From positions 11,716,281 through 11,780,280 of the forward strand of contig NC_088301.1 in NCBI RefSeq assembly GCF_032854445.1: 64,000 bases of DNA, read 5' to 3'. Below, piece after piece: positions 42,983 through 53,469 of this stretch. The stretch is from Liolophura sinensis. Taxonomy: Eukaryota > Mollusca > Polyplacophora > Chitonida > Chitonidae. The notes below the pieces were generated by a model, which did not search any database, was not told the DNA's origin, and was given only the letters and a program-made list of their open reading frames with translations. Positions within the stretch are counted from its first letter, which is position 1, and each line of letters starts with the position of its first letter. A program made the position numbers and the translations under genes.

Positions 42983-43560
42983 ATGGCTATTAAAGTGTCT
43001 GCTCGCCTGGCAAATATCTACTACAGCCCTCGAGGGTACTGGAAGGGCCACGCGGCCATCCAGAAACTTGCCACTGTGGCTAAAGTCTCTGAAGATGTGG
43101 TCTGGGCCTGGCTGAAAACGCAGGCTATCTGGCAGATATACCTGCCTCGTCCCTGAAAAATACCGAGGCCTATGTTCGATGTTTCTACACCGAATGACAT
43201 CCACCAAGCCGATCTTCTATTTCTACCACATGATCGGCGAGGCCGGAAGCTGTATAAGTACGCGCTGACAGTTGCTGATGTCGCTTCTCGCTACAAGGAG
43301 GCGGAACCTCTGGCTACTAAAGATTCCAAAGAAGTCGCTGATGCTCTCTCTCGCATTTACAAGAGGGGCCCCTTCGATGGCCGAAGCTTCTCCAAGTTGA
43401 CCCTGGGCGCGAGTTTATGGGTGCGGTGAGCCAACTGCTGGCCAAACACGGTGTCACAGTCCACCGAGTGGATATCCACCGAGACCAAGGCATAGTGGAG
43501 CGTTTCAACCGTACTCTGGCTGAGCGGCTCTTTGGACATCAGTACGCCCAGGAGACGCAC
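42983..43560 (+). pseudogene. Polinton DDE integrase, 3'-truncated
   Basis: Starts MAIKVSARLANIYYSPRGYW (the frame is open further upstream from 42,920). An N-terminal helical DNA-binding part (VAKVSEDVVWAWLKTQAIWQ) is followed by TGA at 43,154. The catalytic acidic residues are visible: D in HQADLLF (43,211-43,213), D in VDPGREF (43,399-43,401, reached only after a frameshift near 43,370-43,395) and E in GIVERFNRT (43,498-43,500). The D-to-E distance is 33 codons instead of about 36. Coding similarity stops at GHQYAQE, near 43,555, where sequence of the oppositely oriented polymerase begins. The chromodomain-like C-terminus usual in these integrases is gone. Confidence 0.9.
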
Positions 43561-44955
43561 CACAACATAGAAGTAACTGTAGGGCTCGTGGTGCTGAGTC
43601 TTTTGAGTTCTGCTCTCTGTAGGTGACGGCGGCGGGCCTTCAACCTTTCTGGTCAGAGCCTCGAAGTCGGCATATATGATGAACGGAGCCGGTAGCTGTT
43701 TGTGGTGGTTCTGAAAGGTGAACTTGTTTTCCCCCCTCCTGGGGCATCTCCACCCTCACTGCCGCCTGGCCAAGCCCTCGGCATTCCGGCTTATACGCCT
43801 CGAGCAGGTCCTCCCTTGTGTAGCCGTGTAGACAACGCTCACAGAAGTGTTTGCAATGGTGTGCCTTACTTTCTTGAAACAGGAGACGATTGAGATCTTT
43901 TATCCACGTATAATGGAATTTGCCTGCCTTCCCAGTTAACAGCAGATTGATTCGGGGCGTGTCGCCGGGCTGCTTGCTGAGACGATGCACGATCACACCC
44001 TTGTCCCACCCGAACACGTTGATGGCGAGGTCGTTCTTTTCCTCTACTTTAGGGATCTGAGAGATGGGCGTGGGGGCGTCGATCCCACTAAAGTCAAGGC
44101 CATCATTGGTGGGATATTTGTTGGTCTCTGAGGGTCCAGGGCGGCTGGAAATAAGACAGATCGGAGTGCCCATCGGAGGCAGTCGTCGTCTTTGTTCTTC
44201 ACATTGATGACTGCTTTCTTGTTACTCACAGCTGCAGGTAGGGGAATGTAGGACCCGCCTCTCAGTGGCTGATACCTTGCAATGTCAAGCCAGAGTGTTT
44301 GCACGCTATTGACAACCCACCCTGACCCTCGCTGTGTCCATTCTTCCAGCACCTCCTGGATGGTGGGGAAGGCCTTATCTAGAGCCCCGTCAATGTCATC
44401 AACCTCTAAGAGGGCCTCCTTTTTGATGTGGAGTACTGGGCTGGTATACTCTTCACTGCCATCGGCGTTGTCCTTTCGCAACTGAACCCTGAGGCCTAGT
44501 TGAAACTTAACCCCGTTGCGTGCCAGGATCTCTTCTTCTATCTTCTGGCGAATAATAGCTCGAACTTCTTCTAACAAGGCTACTGAGCCCGTCCAAACCC
44601 CTTCGGGTACTTTCATCTTCCAGACCCGGGGGAGATTCCTTATGGCCCTGCCGGTGTTAATGAATTCTAGTTTCTTTTCGCCTAGCAACTCATCCAACTC
44701 CTCATTACTGAGGATGTTCTTGACGTCTTGCTTCAACTCCTCGTTACTGAGGGGGTTCTTAACGTCTTGCTTCAATTCCTCGTTACTTCAGGAGTTCTTG
44801 ATGTCTTGCAGCCGCATCAACTCAGCCACAGCCGTTTTATACCTGTCGAGGATCCCCTGCAATTCCTCCAAGGCATTGCGGGACCGTGGGTACTTGGGAC
44901 GCACACCTAGGAGCGTCTCCCCCCGTAGTGCTCGCGCTTTTTGATGGTGGTTCAT
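43555..44955 (-). pseudogene. Polinton DNA polymerase B, N-terminal part only
   Basis: Starts at ATG 44,955. TGA at 44,788-44,790 lies in a three-copy 11-residue repeat. The frame shifts near 44,105 and again near 43,730 in a G-A run. Landmarks: RGSGWVVNSVQTLWLDIARY, SYIPLPAAVSNKKAVINVKN, a zinc-binding-like CERC...C segment near 43,830-43,790, and exonuclease motif I (YADFEAL; DFE at 43,662-43,670). The gene then ends at the deletion junction near 43,555. Polinton polymerases run well over 1,000 residues; all of the exonuclease II/III and polymerase palm motifs are absent. It is the protein-primed B-family enzyme that would copy the element. Confidence 0.85.
44695..44810 (-). repeat. 33-bp coding repeat in PolB N-terminus
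   Basis: About three copies of a unit encoding SNEELKQDVKN. A base change in the outermost copy creates the in-frame TGA. Confidence 0.85.
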
Positions 44956-44970
44956 TGTACGCGCCGTATG

Positions 44971-45050
44971 CCTAGTGGTGCTGTTTCTCTAACTAAATTT
45001 CGAGCGCTGATATCTACCTGGTGGTGCTGTTTCTCTAATTGTAAATTTCG
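44971..45050. repeat. 46-bp direct repeat, two copies
   Basis: gtggtgctgtttctctaa at 44,975 and again at 45,021, with similar flanks. It lies between polB and the zinc-finger ORF, and extends into the 3' end of the latter. Confidence 0.8.
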
Positions 45051-45397
45051 ATAGCCGCCAGCCGGTTGAACTCGTCCAAGAAAGCCTTGCGCCTCTGCCG
45101 CCTTTCCCGCATCTGGGCATTATGATATCCACAGGCCATGCAAAGCCGAAGTCGGTTTTTAACACCCCGATCACAGCTAATACATGACTGGGTGCCAAGA
45201 CCCTTCCGCAGACGGGCTAAATGAATCCCGCAGTACTCCCCCAGGACAGCTCTTACCACAGAGCTCCGTGCAGCCGATGGGTAGCCACCGGCACTTATTG
45301 TAACCCCTTGGCATGTTGTATACACAGTTGGTGTAAAAGCATACCTGGTGCAATTAGTATGTCTAATAGAACCCGAGAAGGGGTTGGGGGTCTCCAT
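45035..45397 (-). CDS. Polinton small zinc-finger ORF, putative
   Basis: 120 codons from a Met at 45,397, which lies inside the right TIR. The start is uncertain; the frame remains open back to 45,460, outside the element. The body has paired cysteines (CISCDRGVKNRLRLCMACG, i.e. C-X2-C-X11-C-X2-C) followed by a basic helix (NAQMRERRQRRKAFLDEF). That is a likely treble-clef or ribbon-type zinc finger next to an RNA/DNA-binding helix. It lies just upstream of polB on the same strand and may be co-transcribed from a promoter near the TIR. Role unknown. Confidence 0.5.
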   Translation of the reverse strand: METPNPFSGSIRHTNCTRYAFTPTVYTTCQGVTISAGGYPSAARSSVVRAVLGEYCGIHLARLRKGLGTQSCISCDRGVKNRLRLCMACGYHNAQMRERRQRRKAFLDEFNRLAAIEIYN

Positions 45398-45442
45398 TTG
45401 CCAAATGGAGAGTGCGTCAGAACTCCTATTCCCTATACTACT
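45374..45442 (-). repeat. Polinton right terminal inverted repeat
   Basis: Reverse complement of the left end over 69 bp with four mismatches; ends ccctatactact. Confidence 0.9.
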
Positions 45443-45884
45443 TGCGGACACACGAACCATTAAACAATTTCTGTGTTTGGGTTGAAGGAAATTATATTCT
45501 AGGTTTCATATTGTGTTAATGCACGACAGATTTGTTTTCGTTTTAAGGATAAATGTCAGGCCATGCACCAGTGGATGAAACTGATAACGATGGTGCCCAT
45601 AGGTTTGCGCAGTTCAGCCGTGTGAGTGGCTCGTATAAGTCGCTGATCTGTTTTGTGAAAACGAGGTTGTCGCCATCTTAACAGAGATCTGCCAACAGCC
45701 AATGAGAAAGCTACTTAGGACGCAATGCCGGTGGTGTGAACTTGACCATAGACGTCAATTGGTACAAGTTTGGGCCGAGTTTCCTCAACCACAAACTGGA
45801 CCATCGTAGAGGGCCCTATGAGCGAAACATAATTGAGTGAATGGTTAGACATAATCCATTTATAGTATATCAACTAATATATAA
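45443..45884. other. Intronic, nothing recognised
   Basis: No gene or repeat supported between the Polinton and repeat R5. Confidence 0.4.
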
Positions 45885-46010
45885 ATTAGCAATTAAAACG
45901 TACGGCATACAGAGAAAAAAAACAGAGCAGCGACGATGGAGTGAAAGTTGGCAAATGGTAACACGTAATCGGTGAAATACAACCTCTTGCCGGTTAGGGT
46001 TTTATTCTAA
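45885..46010 (+). repeat. Dispersed repeat R5, copy 2
   Basis: Shares agttggcaaatggt, acacg-aa-c-ggtgaaata and upstream words with 8,805-8,935. Confidence 0.6.
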
Positions 46011-46104
46011 CTGTTCGCGTATAAATAGTAGCAAATTACACGCTCCTAGCACCATGGCTACAGACTTCTAAAAATCACTAAATTACTAAATACGCTTCTT
46101 AAAA

Positions 46105-46500
46105 CTATACATTTATACATATACTTTAATTTATTTATTTATATTTTTGTAAAAAGAGTTAAAGACTTTCAAACATTTGAATTCTAAGTTGGGCTTTATG
46201 AACTATACTATCAGCTGCAAGGAACTCTGATGTCACAGGAAATTTTTTCAACTCTAACAACGACACTGAATGTTGAAATAACTGTTTTCACCCATAATTG
46301 AAAGATTACTTAAATAATGTTCCCAAAAATTTGTTCCTTCTGGTGAACATCAGGGAAAAAAGGTGATGTGAGTTCCTAGATACCGTCAGTATGGCTCATA
46401 AAGCCCACCAAAGTTTTCAAATATTTGAAATTCTTTTCAACACTCTTAAAAAACTGAAAAAATAAATAAAAGTATTTATACGCATAGTTTTCACTGGTCT
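46105..46500. mobile_element. Palindromic MITE, copy 2
   Basis: Same foldback architecture as 27,663-28,045, with matching blocks caaacatttgaattctaag, aataatgttcccaaaaatt and ggctcataaagcccacca. It lies in the same intron as the Polinton. Confidence 0.75.
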
Positions 46501-46866
46501 GTATAATGAATCTTACTTCACATTTTAGCTTTCTTTTACTTTAGGCAGAATTAGGTGAAAAATGTTCTCATCACATTTAACATACCATAACATTAAAAAC
46601 AATGAAAAAGAATCAGTGGTAAGTGTACAGGAAGACATTGTTTATATTAATAACCGTCATTAAGTTTGTAATTTTGTATAAACCATTTCTATCCATATTA
46701 ATGAAAATGTATCTATGAAGCTAAAACGTCCAATGACAATATCTGCTATAAAGATGTATCATGTCAAAGACGTTCCTAGTCCTCCAAGTGTTACCTCAAG
46801 ATTGCGCAGTTTGATGACAGGCCTCTCAAAACTGATTGTATGCCAATTTATAATGTTTCTTATTAC

Positions 46867-47091
46867 CTACATTTCGGTTGGATATTACAACCTCTGCAAC
46901 GAAAAATTCTGCCTCCAAATCCACCATCCACCAGGGAGAAGGTTCCATATCCGTAGAGCTGCAAGACTGGCAAACCATACCACCAGAAGTAACACCATCG
47001 ACGGCTTTGCGAGACTCTCCCATAGCGCCTTGAGTTAACTGCGTGCTGCTTTGTGTTGTGGGTTTATTCAGGGCCAAATTCACACGGGTTG
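46867..47091 (-). CDS. Fucolectin-like gene, exon 2 (N-terminal half of F5/8 type C domain)
   Basis: 225-nt exon with acceptor tgcttacag and donor GTAATA, phase 1 at both ends. It encodes TRVNLALNKPTTQSST, then GESRKAVDGVTSGG, CSSTDMEPSPWWMVDLEAEF and FVAEVVISNRNV. These are the standard opening of a fucolectin-type F5/8 C domain (LALNKP, AVDG, WW-VDL). The fucolectin sugar-site signature (a His, then R-x-D with a later R) is not kept: there is no matching His, and the NRNVDSVANR segment across the exon junction is one residue longer. Carbohydrate binding is therefore uncertain. Exon 1 is 1.7 kb upstream and exon 3 is 15 kb downstream. Confidence 0.85.
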
Positions 47092-48806
47092 CTGTAAGCA
47101 CGAACAATTTGATCAAAGAACATTACTGGGCACAATTAAGTTAATGACAGTCAATAATTGTTAATGAAATCATGAAAATAATCCATGTTCCCTGAACGAA
47201 ACCCGAAAAAAATTTCTAGTCCAAAACCACAATCATGCTCAAAAAGTACATAAAAAATAAGTAAATAAGTAAATAAATAAATCAATAAATAAATCAATCA
47301 ATAAATTAATCAATAAATAAATAAATAAATAAATAAATAGATAAATAAATATGATCGGCAGTCCATTACCGAGAAGAATACAACTTCCCCATAGCTAGTC
47401 TCCACGGCACATTTCCCATGTTAGATCATCTGTAGAAGCTCGCACCACCAAGTGGAGAAATATGCCCACCTCTTGAGTGAAAATTGTGAGCTCAGTCATG
47501 AGAAATCTAATGTAAACTGCCCCTACAACAATTGGCTTCGACCTGAAATCGAAAGCCCGTATCTAAAAACTACGACTTCTCTAATCATTGTTGCTATGCA
47601 GATAAGAACCCTTTGACTATTTTTATACTGCCAAGCACCTCTTAAACAATTACTATCAAAGACATCGTTGTCCTTTGTCCAAAATCCTTGCTGGTCGTAA
47701 TTGTTTTAAAGTCCTTTTCAACACAGCATCGTTTTGAACATTTTTATCATCATGTGCAATATACAGAAAAAAATACATGGCTGCACGGATATGTCACATA
47801 ATATGTTAGAGATCGAAGAAAAGTGTAAAGTACCGTCGGGATTACCTGTAGGTAATAGACTTCTGATATTATACATGTAGATTGTGCTTTTACTGCTTGG
47901 AAACTGTTTTTTAATTCTCCATAAAAAAAAAACAGTGTGGATTTTTAAAATTTAATTAGAATGTGATTTTCCGGGCCCTAGCCCGATAAAAGCGGGAGAC
48001 GGTCACAAGAAAAAATAAAAACCAGCTTATGTGTTAAAATTACGGAGTTGGACTGATTAAAAGTCTGTATTGTTCAGAAACATTCACTAGAAGGTACAAA
48101 GGCCTATCCCTTCGGTAAGGACATATGCCTTCATACATGATATTTATAGAGCGTTTAACTTAGTTAAGTTAATTTAAAAAGTTAATTTAAAAAAGCATCG
48201 TTTGCCCTCCAACTTCCTGTAACCCCCTCCCCTTCTCGCCAACACTCTGTACAGAAGAACATTTTTTCGGATAATAAGGAAAGCTACTTCTCACGGCTGT
48301 GTTGGTGTGTTCCATATCTAATGCCAAAAATACATTTAAACACTCATATATAGTTTCATATATTAAACCCAGAATGATAGATTGAGACTACCATATTTTG
48401 ATGGTAGCCGTATCAGTTTGTCTTACAAAAAAAATAAACGTTGATGGAGCACCATAGAGGCTAATGTTAGAATTGGTATATGTAACACAAGCTTCGTCTG
48501 TTACTTCAGATGACGCTGACATATACCACTATAGCGCAAAGCTGCCACATACCAAGCCCAACGCTAGTCTGAAGAGCCACGGCCGCTATTTACTCAGGTT
48601 AAGACTACTTAGATTAAAAAATTGAATCAAAAATTTGAAATACGAATTTTGATGTTATCCCTGGGAAATAGAAATTAAAACGTGTACTTTCATAAATGTT
48701 ATTAAAGATAAATGCACTGCCGAAAAAAAAACAAGGATTGTAGCGAAGCTTTTAAGTTTTGACAAATGCCTGTGGAATCGATCTAGTAAATAAATATCGT
48801 ACTTAC
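47092..48806 (-). other. Intron 1 of the fucolectin-like gene
   Basis: Bounded by the exon 1 donor (GTAAGT) and the exon 2 acceptor. It contains an AAAT microsatellite and otherwise nothing I recognise. Confidence 0.6.
47248..47350. repeat. AAAT microsatellite
   Basis: About 100 bp of aaat units with scattered c and g variants. Confidence 0.95.
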
Positions 48807-48888
48807 GACATTGTCCACAGCTGACCAGATATTTCACACAGAAAGCCACCAGGAAGTGTAACCAGCAGGCTTGTAATAACGATGCCAT
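48807..48888 (-). CDS. Fucolectin-like gene, exon 1 (signal peptide)
   Basis: ATG at 48,888 followed by 27 codons plus one base, then a consensus donor GTAAGT. The peptide MASLLQACWLHFLVAFCVKY and then LVSCGQC is a clear secretion signal with a hydrophobic core. The phase (1) fits exon 2 exactly. A TATA-like box lies about 70 bp upstream. The joined model gives a secreted protein of about 27 + 154 residues before the unknown 3' exon. Secreted F5/8 C lectins serve in recognition or immunity in molluscs; that role here is inference. Confidence 0.72.
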
Positions 48889-48956
48889 CTTGAAGTACTA
48901 ATGAAAAACAAGATTAACTCTTAAACTTTGTTTTAGTGCACTGTTCTACTCAAATA

Positions 48957-48965
48957 CATATATAG
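48957..48965 (-). promoter_or_regulatory. TATA-like box of the fucolectin-like gene
   Basis: Reads ctatatatg on the - strand, about 70 bp before the ATG. Plausible but not proven. Confidence 0.4.
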
Positions 48966-49227
48966 GCTAATACCACTGGGGACCGTTCCAGACAGAAATG
49001 AAGACAAACAAGATTGCTTCAACGATCTGTTATCAGATCGAGATCTTAGCCAAGTAGTTGGCTCATTTACTGTGTATCAGCTTAAAGGTGAACAGTCCCT
49101 GCCATTAGCCGGCTGTTCTTTTACCACTGACATTGATTTGCGGTTTACAAGTCAAGTCATTTTGCACACAAGTGCATGTATTTCAAAATGCTTTCAGATA
49201 TACATATATACACAGCCACGATAATCC

Positions 49228-49515
49228 AGGGTCAGTCAAGGGTCGGGTCACTCTTAAAACCTTAAAACCTCACTTGGCCTTCAGCGTTATGGGGATGGTG
49301 CAACGACAAGTTGACGCGCATCAATATAATGGCTCGGGCGGGGAAGCTTACTTGCTTTCAGTAAGTCGCCTCAGTAAAGCAGCACTAGATAAAGAGCAGA
49401 CGAAATTCGTTCTGCAACAAGGAGGCACAGTACACTCCAAGGAGTCCTTCGTCGTCATATGACTGGGAAATTGGTAAGTACGACGTTAAACCCCAAGCAC
49501 TCACTCACCCACTCA
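49228..49515 (+). repeat. SINE-B copy 5
   Basis: Contains acgacaagttgacgcgcatc, ggctcgggcgg, gcagcactagataaag, caacaaggaggca and the end gtacgacgttaaaccccaag with a cactcactc tail. Confidence 0.85.
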
Positions 49516-50394
49516 CCTTTTAGTAAGTGATGGTTTGACTTCCCAAGGCTGTGATCCGTAGCCTTCGATTCACTTGACTTTTATTAGAAAACCACGCAGA
49601 AACGCGACGTAGATATACCTGATTAACATAATCCATGCAGACTCACCAATGGAAACCACCAATGGACAATTGTAAAGATTGTTGTGGTTATCAACATACT
49701 TCATCGGCGACTGGAAACACAATCATTTCCCGTAATAAAATAATAGCCTTATCAGATGCTTGTATATGGATAACGACTTCTGATTTAATAGCTTACCACG
49801 TAGCGATATACATTCTAACAATTGCTCCACAAGATTGCTAGCAAACAGATGTTTGGAGTGGGGGGACGGAGGGAGGGGGGTATTTACTTATTTGATTGTA
49901 GTTAAAGGTAAGAACCGAATGGGTTGCAGTTTGTGAAGGAGGGAATAGTGATGGTGTAGAAAATCCACACTCTCTATTTATCATCAAATGATGAGAGAGT
50001 ATTTTTGGAGATAATATACTTTCTGTCTTGTTCAAATCTTGCTCAGGCTGACTTATAGTTGCTCTTTGCAATCAAGTGTTTTGTCAAGTGCTTTGCGAAC
50101 GTTATGCTTCTCGGGCTTTATGCGATTGACACCAGCCACATACCTGTTACCTAAATGTCCCGTAAGTCAACATTGTATACAAGATCAATGAAATGAAGAG
50201 AAAAATATATCAGTAGCTTTTCTTGACATTGCACAGTAATATGTTCCATTCTTATACTGAACAATACAGCAGAGTCAGTCGCAGTGAATTTTATCATAAT
50301 CCATGATCTCTCCATCGAACATCTGAATTAATATAAGATGAATGTATCTTCAATGGGTCGAATTGTCAATGCTTTCCAGCTTCAATTCTCTTAG
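49516..50394. other. Intergenic, nothing recognised
   Basis: G-rich low-complexity run at about 49,857-49,880. No gene supported. Confidence 0.4.
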
Positions 50395-50740
50395 CTTTAT
50401 CGTATATCTGCTTTATTCTAGGTAACATAACATTAGGAGATCGACAACTCGTTTCAATCGGCAGGTACATCTCAACCCCACATCTCACCCAGGTTACTTC
50501 CTACAATTAAGAAATCGTAGATATAACTTTGCTGGTTTAAGCGGTTTAATAATGGTAAACTTAATGCGTGCCCAAAAATTATGCAATTTCTCAAAAGGCA
50601 TGTAAGACGTAGGTATTATGCTGAGAAACAAGTTTTAATACGGATTACCTGCTACATCCCGCATATGTAGTGGCTAACGTTTAACGGTTGAAAAGTGAAA
50701 CTTATTTATAACAGGTGTAAAGCGAAATTTCTGACAAAAC
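50395..50740 (+). repeat. Dispersed repeat R4, copy 1
   Basis: About 340 bp matching 52,345-52,675 in the same orientation: ggtacatctcaaccccacat, acttaatgcgtgcccaaaaa and gtagtggctaacgtttaa. About 80-85 percent identity by eye. Confidence 0.85.
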
Positions 50741-51389
50741 TATTACGCGTAGCGGTATGGTTTAACGATATAGGACACATCATGTGGGGCCGAATAGATC
50801 TTCTATCTACTGACAGATTTTTGGGTTCACAGCGTCAATAGTTTCCGGTCACTTAACCTTCAAATACAGCAAAAATACATACGTCTGCCGAGTTTAATTG
50901 TAATTACAGGAAAATTATACATCACAGAAAAAAAATAATAGCACATTCATCTCCAACTGACCAAACTACACCTAACAGGTGTTCCCCCCCCCACCCCCAA
51001 TATTCAAATAGGTGACCACTTGACTTAAACGACCAATAGCGATCTTCCACACTTTTCGAGCGATCTGAATAAATTTCTAAGAGAGATACCCCCAGTAGTT
51101 TGACACATCCATATCATTTTTCAATGCAATCAGATCAGCGGGCCTCGAGAAGAATTTCTTTTCAGATTTCCCTACTTCTCCAATTTAGTGGCTAAGTATG
51201 TCACAGATGATTAAAGTTTCCTACATCAACAGATAGTCCAAGCGATATGAGAGATGAACTGTGTATGAAGTGACCATTTGTGACATAGTTTTCTTCCAAA
51301 ATGCAGAGTCCAAAGCAGGAAAAAAAGGTTTTAACAAAAAAGTAATTGTCTATATAATGGAAACTTGGAAATCTAAGTAAACTAAATTA
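50741..51389. other. Intergenic, nothing recognised
   Basis: C-run at about 50,985. No gene or repeat family supported. Confidence 0.4.
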
Positions 51390-52190
51390 TGGACAGAGCA
51401 CTACAGCGCGAAATCGCTAATCAGAATATCGAATCCAAGTCCGCACCAAAATTACCTGCAGTAATATAGGTATTTTTCCCGCCAGAATTGATTTCTCACA
51501 CAGCAATCGACTGATATAATCGTGGATAACCAGCATACATGTCCAGGTTTCTTAAGTCTGATACAGATTGGATTTTACAGAAGCACTCTGATTATAGGCG
51601 TGATGCCGATTGATCCCCGAATATCGATATATGTAGAATTAGGCTTCAGTGTAAAACAGAAACTTATAGCGCTCCAATGGCCTGCCCAAAACGTCAAGCC
51701 AAGTGAAGGAGTGGATTTGTTTCTATGGGTACGGCCAAATAAAAACAAATGTGACACTTAATTCTTCGACTTTCTGAATAGACTGTTTGTATATAGAGTT
51801 TCAATTGTCGTAAAATTTAAGCATCGTTAAGTGGTTTGTTGATGGGCTTACCCTCTTATGTCATGCCAGAGAAGGCTTGTTGTCATGGCCAAGGCTCTAC
51901 AAATACAAAATGTGAAACTTTCCTCTTCGACTCATTGCGGTAAACAATTAAGGCTCAGTACGAAATCATCAAAGAGCATAAATGATCTGACATAAGCAAT
52001 TAGGCTTAATAGATTATGAATGATTAAGAAATACATCCATATTCTAAAAAAACAATTGAGCTATTGAGATGAGTATAAGGATAACAGACATTACCTGCGT
52101 CACAGTATACCCGTAAAACGAATTATGTAAACATAGTGTATATGTGTATGGCTGAAAAAATAAAAAACCATCGGTAAATTAAAAAAAAAA
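51390..52190 (+). repeat. Dispersed repeat R3, uninterrupted copy
   Basis: Matches the copy that is split by the Gypsy element (9,510-9,654 and 15,783-16,660). Confidence 0.55.
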
Positions 52191-52246
52191 AAAAAAAAGA
52201 CAGAAAGAAAGAAAGAAAAGAAAGAAAGAAAGAAAAAAAAACAGCA
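52172..52246. repeat. Poly-A and GAAA microsatellite
   Basis: A-run followed by gaaagaaagaaa-type repeats. Confidence 0.95.
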
Positions 52247-52344
52247 TAAAACAGGGAACGCAATGAAAATGCAAAAGAAGTACTTAGGCTTGTGCCAAAA
52301 CATACAGGCCATAGAAGGGTAGTTTTTCTTTCATAGAAGGGTAG

Positions 52345-52675
52345 TTTTGCTTTCAGGGGATCGACATCTCATTTCAAACGGCTGGTACATCTCAACCCCA
52401 CATCCCAGGTCACTTCCTACAATTAAGAAATCACATACATCGCAGGTTTAACTATCTTGATGAAAGCGGTTTTCATAATGGAAAACTTAATGCGTGCCCA
52501 AAAATCATACAATCCCTCAAAAGGCATGCAAGAGGTAGGTATTCTACTGGGAAACAAGTTTTGATACGGATTACCTACTGCATCCTGCATGTGTAGTGGC
52601 TAACGTTTAATGGTTGAAACGTGAAACTGATTTATAGGAGTTGTTAAGCGAAATTTATGACCAAACCTACATGCC
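52345..52675 (+). repeat. Dispersed repeat R4, copy 2
   Basis: See 50,395-50,740. A short duplication (catagaagggtagttttkctttc) precedes it at 52,310-52,355 and the word returns near 52,675. Confidence 0.85.
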
Positions 52676-53469
52676 ATAGAAGGGTGGTTTTTCTTTCTGA
52701 TTATCCGTAGTGGAGAATTTCCACAGGATTCAAAACAATCTACTGCTTTGAGGGTTTTTGCCCACTTTAACCAGTATCTCTTTTGTGGATTTCCATCCAT
52801 GAAGCAACACTTATTAGTCAGTTATTTGTCTAAAACTACATATATTTGACCTGTCATTAAATTGACCAATCAGTTCGTGTAAATGCAAACGTAACAGGGT
52901 AATGGGGAGGCGGCACATTTTAATCCCAAGAGATGGCGCGAGTGTGATGCAGGACCTCGAGTCATTGTTGCGTCAAGAATGGATTGTAGCGTGACGTCTA
53001 CATCGCTACAATGTATCCGTTTCTATTGTAACATCGTACTGTCTTTAATGTGACGTCATGATGACAGGCTGGGAGAGGAACATTTGACGTCAAGGTTCTG
53101 CTGCCGGGCCTTTGACATATCCTCATTTGGCTAGGTTTAATGACGGGTAAAACTAAATTTTTATTACACGTATACATAGTTTTAACTTACTTATACACAT
53201 GTGCTAAACGAGAATATGCTGTATGTTTAGGTCTGTCTGTTCTAAAATATCTAGATATGAGACTGATTATAGCATTGCGCAATTATGTAATGTCAGTTTT
53301 TGACATGCAAAGTGACTTTAAGATGCACTAAATATGCTATGGGTGTGTTTTAAAATAGGTCTGGAAGTTGATCTGCTTCTCATGTCTAATCAAATTTGGT
53401 TAAATGCGCTGTCTGTGTGCAACAATAAAAAAAATCCACAGGTGGTCATGGGGTAAGGTTCTTAAACAT
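52676..53469. other. Intergenic, nothing recognised
   Basis: No gene or repeat supported. Confidence 0.4.

Larger units (their letters stand above)
34197..45442. mobile_element. Polinton/Maverick (adintovirus-like) element, inactivated, 11,246 bp
   Basis: Bounded by 69-bp inverted repeats (65 of 69 matching) that start AGTAGTATAGGG; a 5'-AG terminus is usual for Polintons. Gene content: structural and unknown genes on both strands, then capsid-ATPase-small ORFs-integrase on + and polymerase B plus a zinc-finger ORF on -. The block is clearly more GC-rich than the AT-rich host sequence. It lies in an intron of the fucolectin-like gene. Flanks are tagcgg (left) and tgcgga (right): a 6-bp target duplication is expected, but only gcgg(a) is shared with a 1-bp offset. 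No cysteine protease gene was recognised. Typical elements are 15-20 kb; this one is short because much of polB and integrase are deleted. Confidence 0.92.

Noticed and set aside
44516-44944. 142-codon + strand ORF rich in Ser/Leu repeats
   Set aside because: Shadow of the polymerase N-terminus and its 33-bp coding repeat.
34187-45448. A clean 6-bp target duplication for the Polinton
   Set aside because: tagcgg and tgcgga share only gcgg(a) with an offset, so I do not claim an exact duplication.
46715-47038. 107-codon + strand ORF
   Set aside because: Antisense to fucolectin exon 2, which has domain and splice support.
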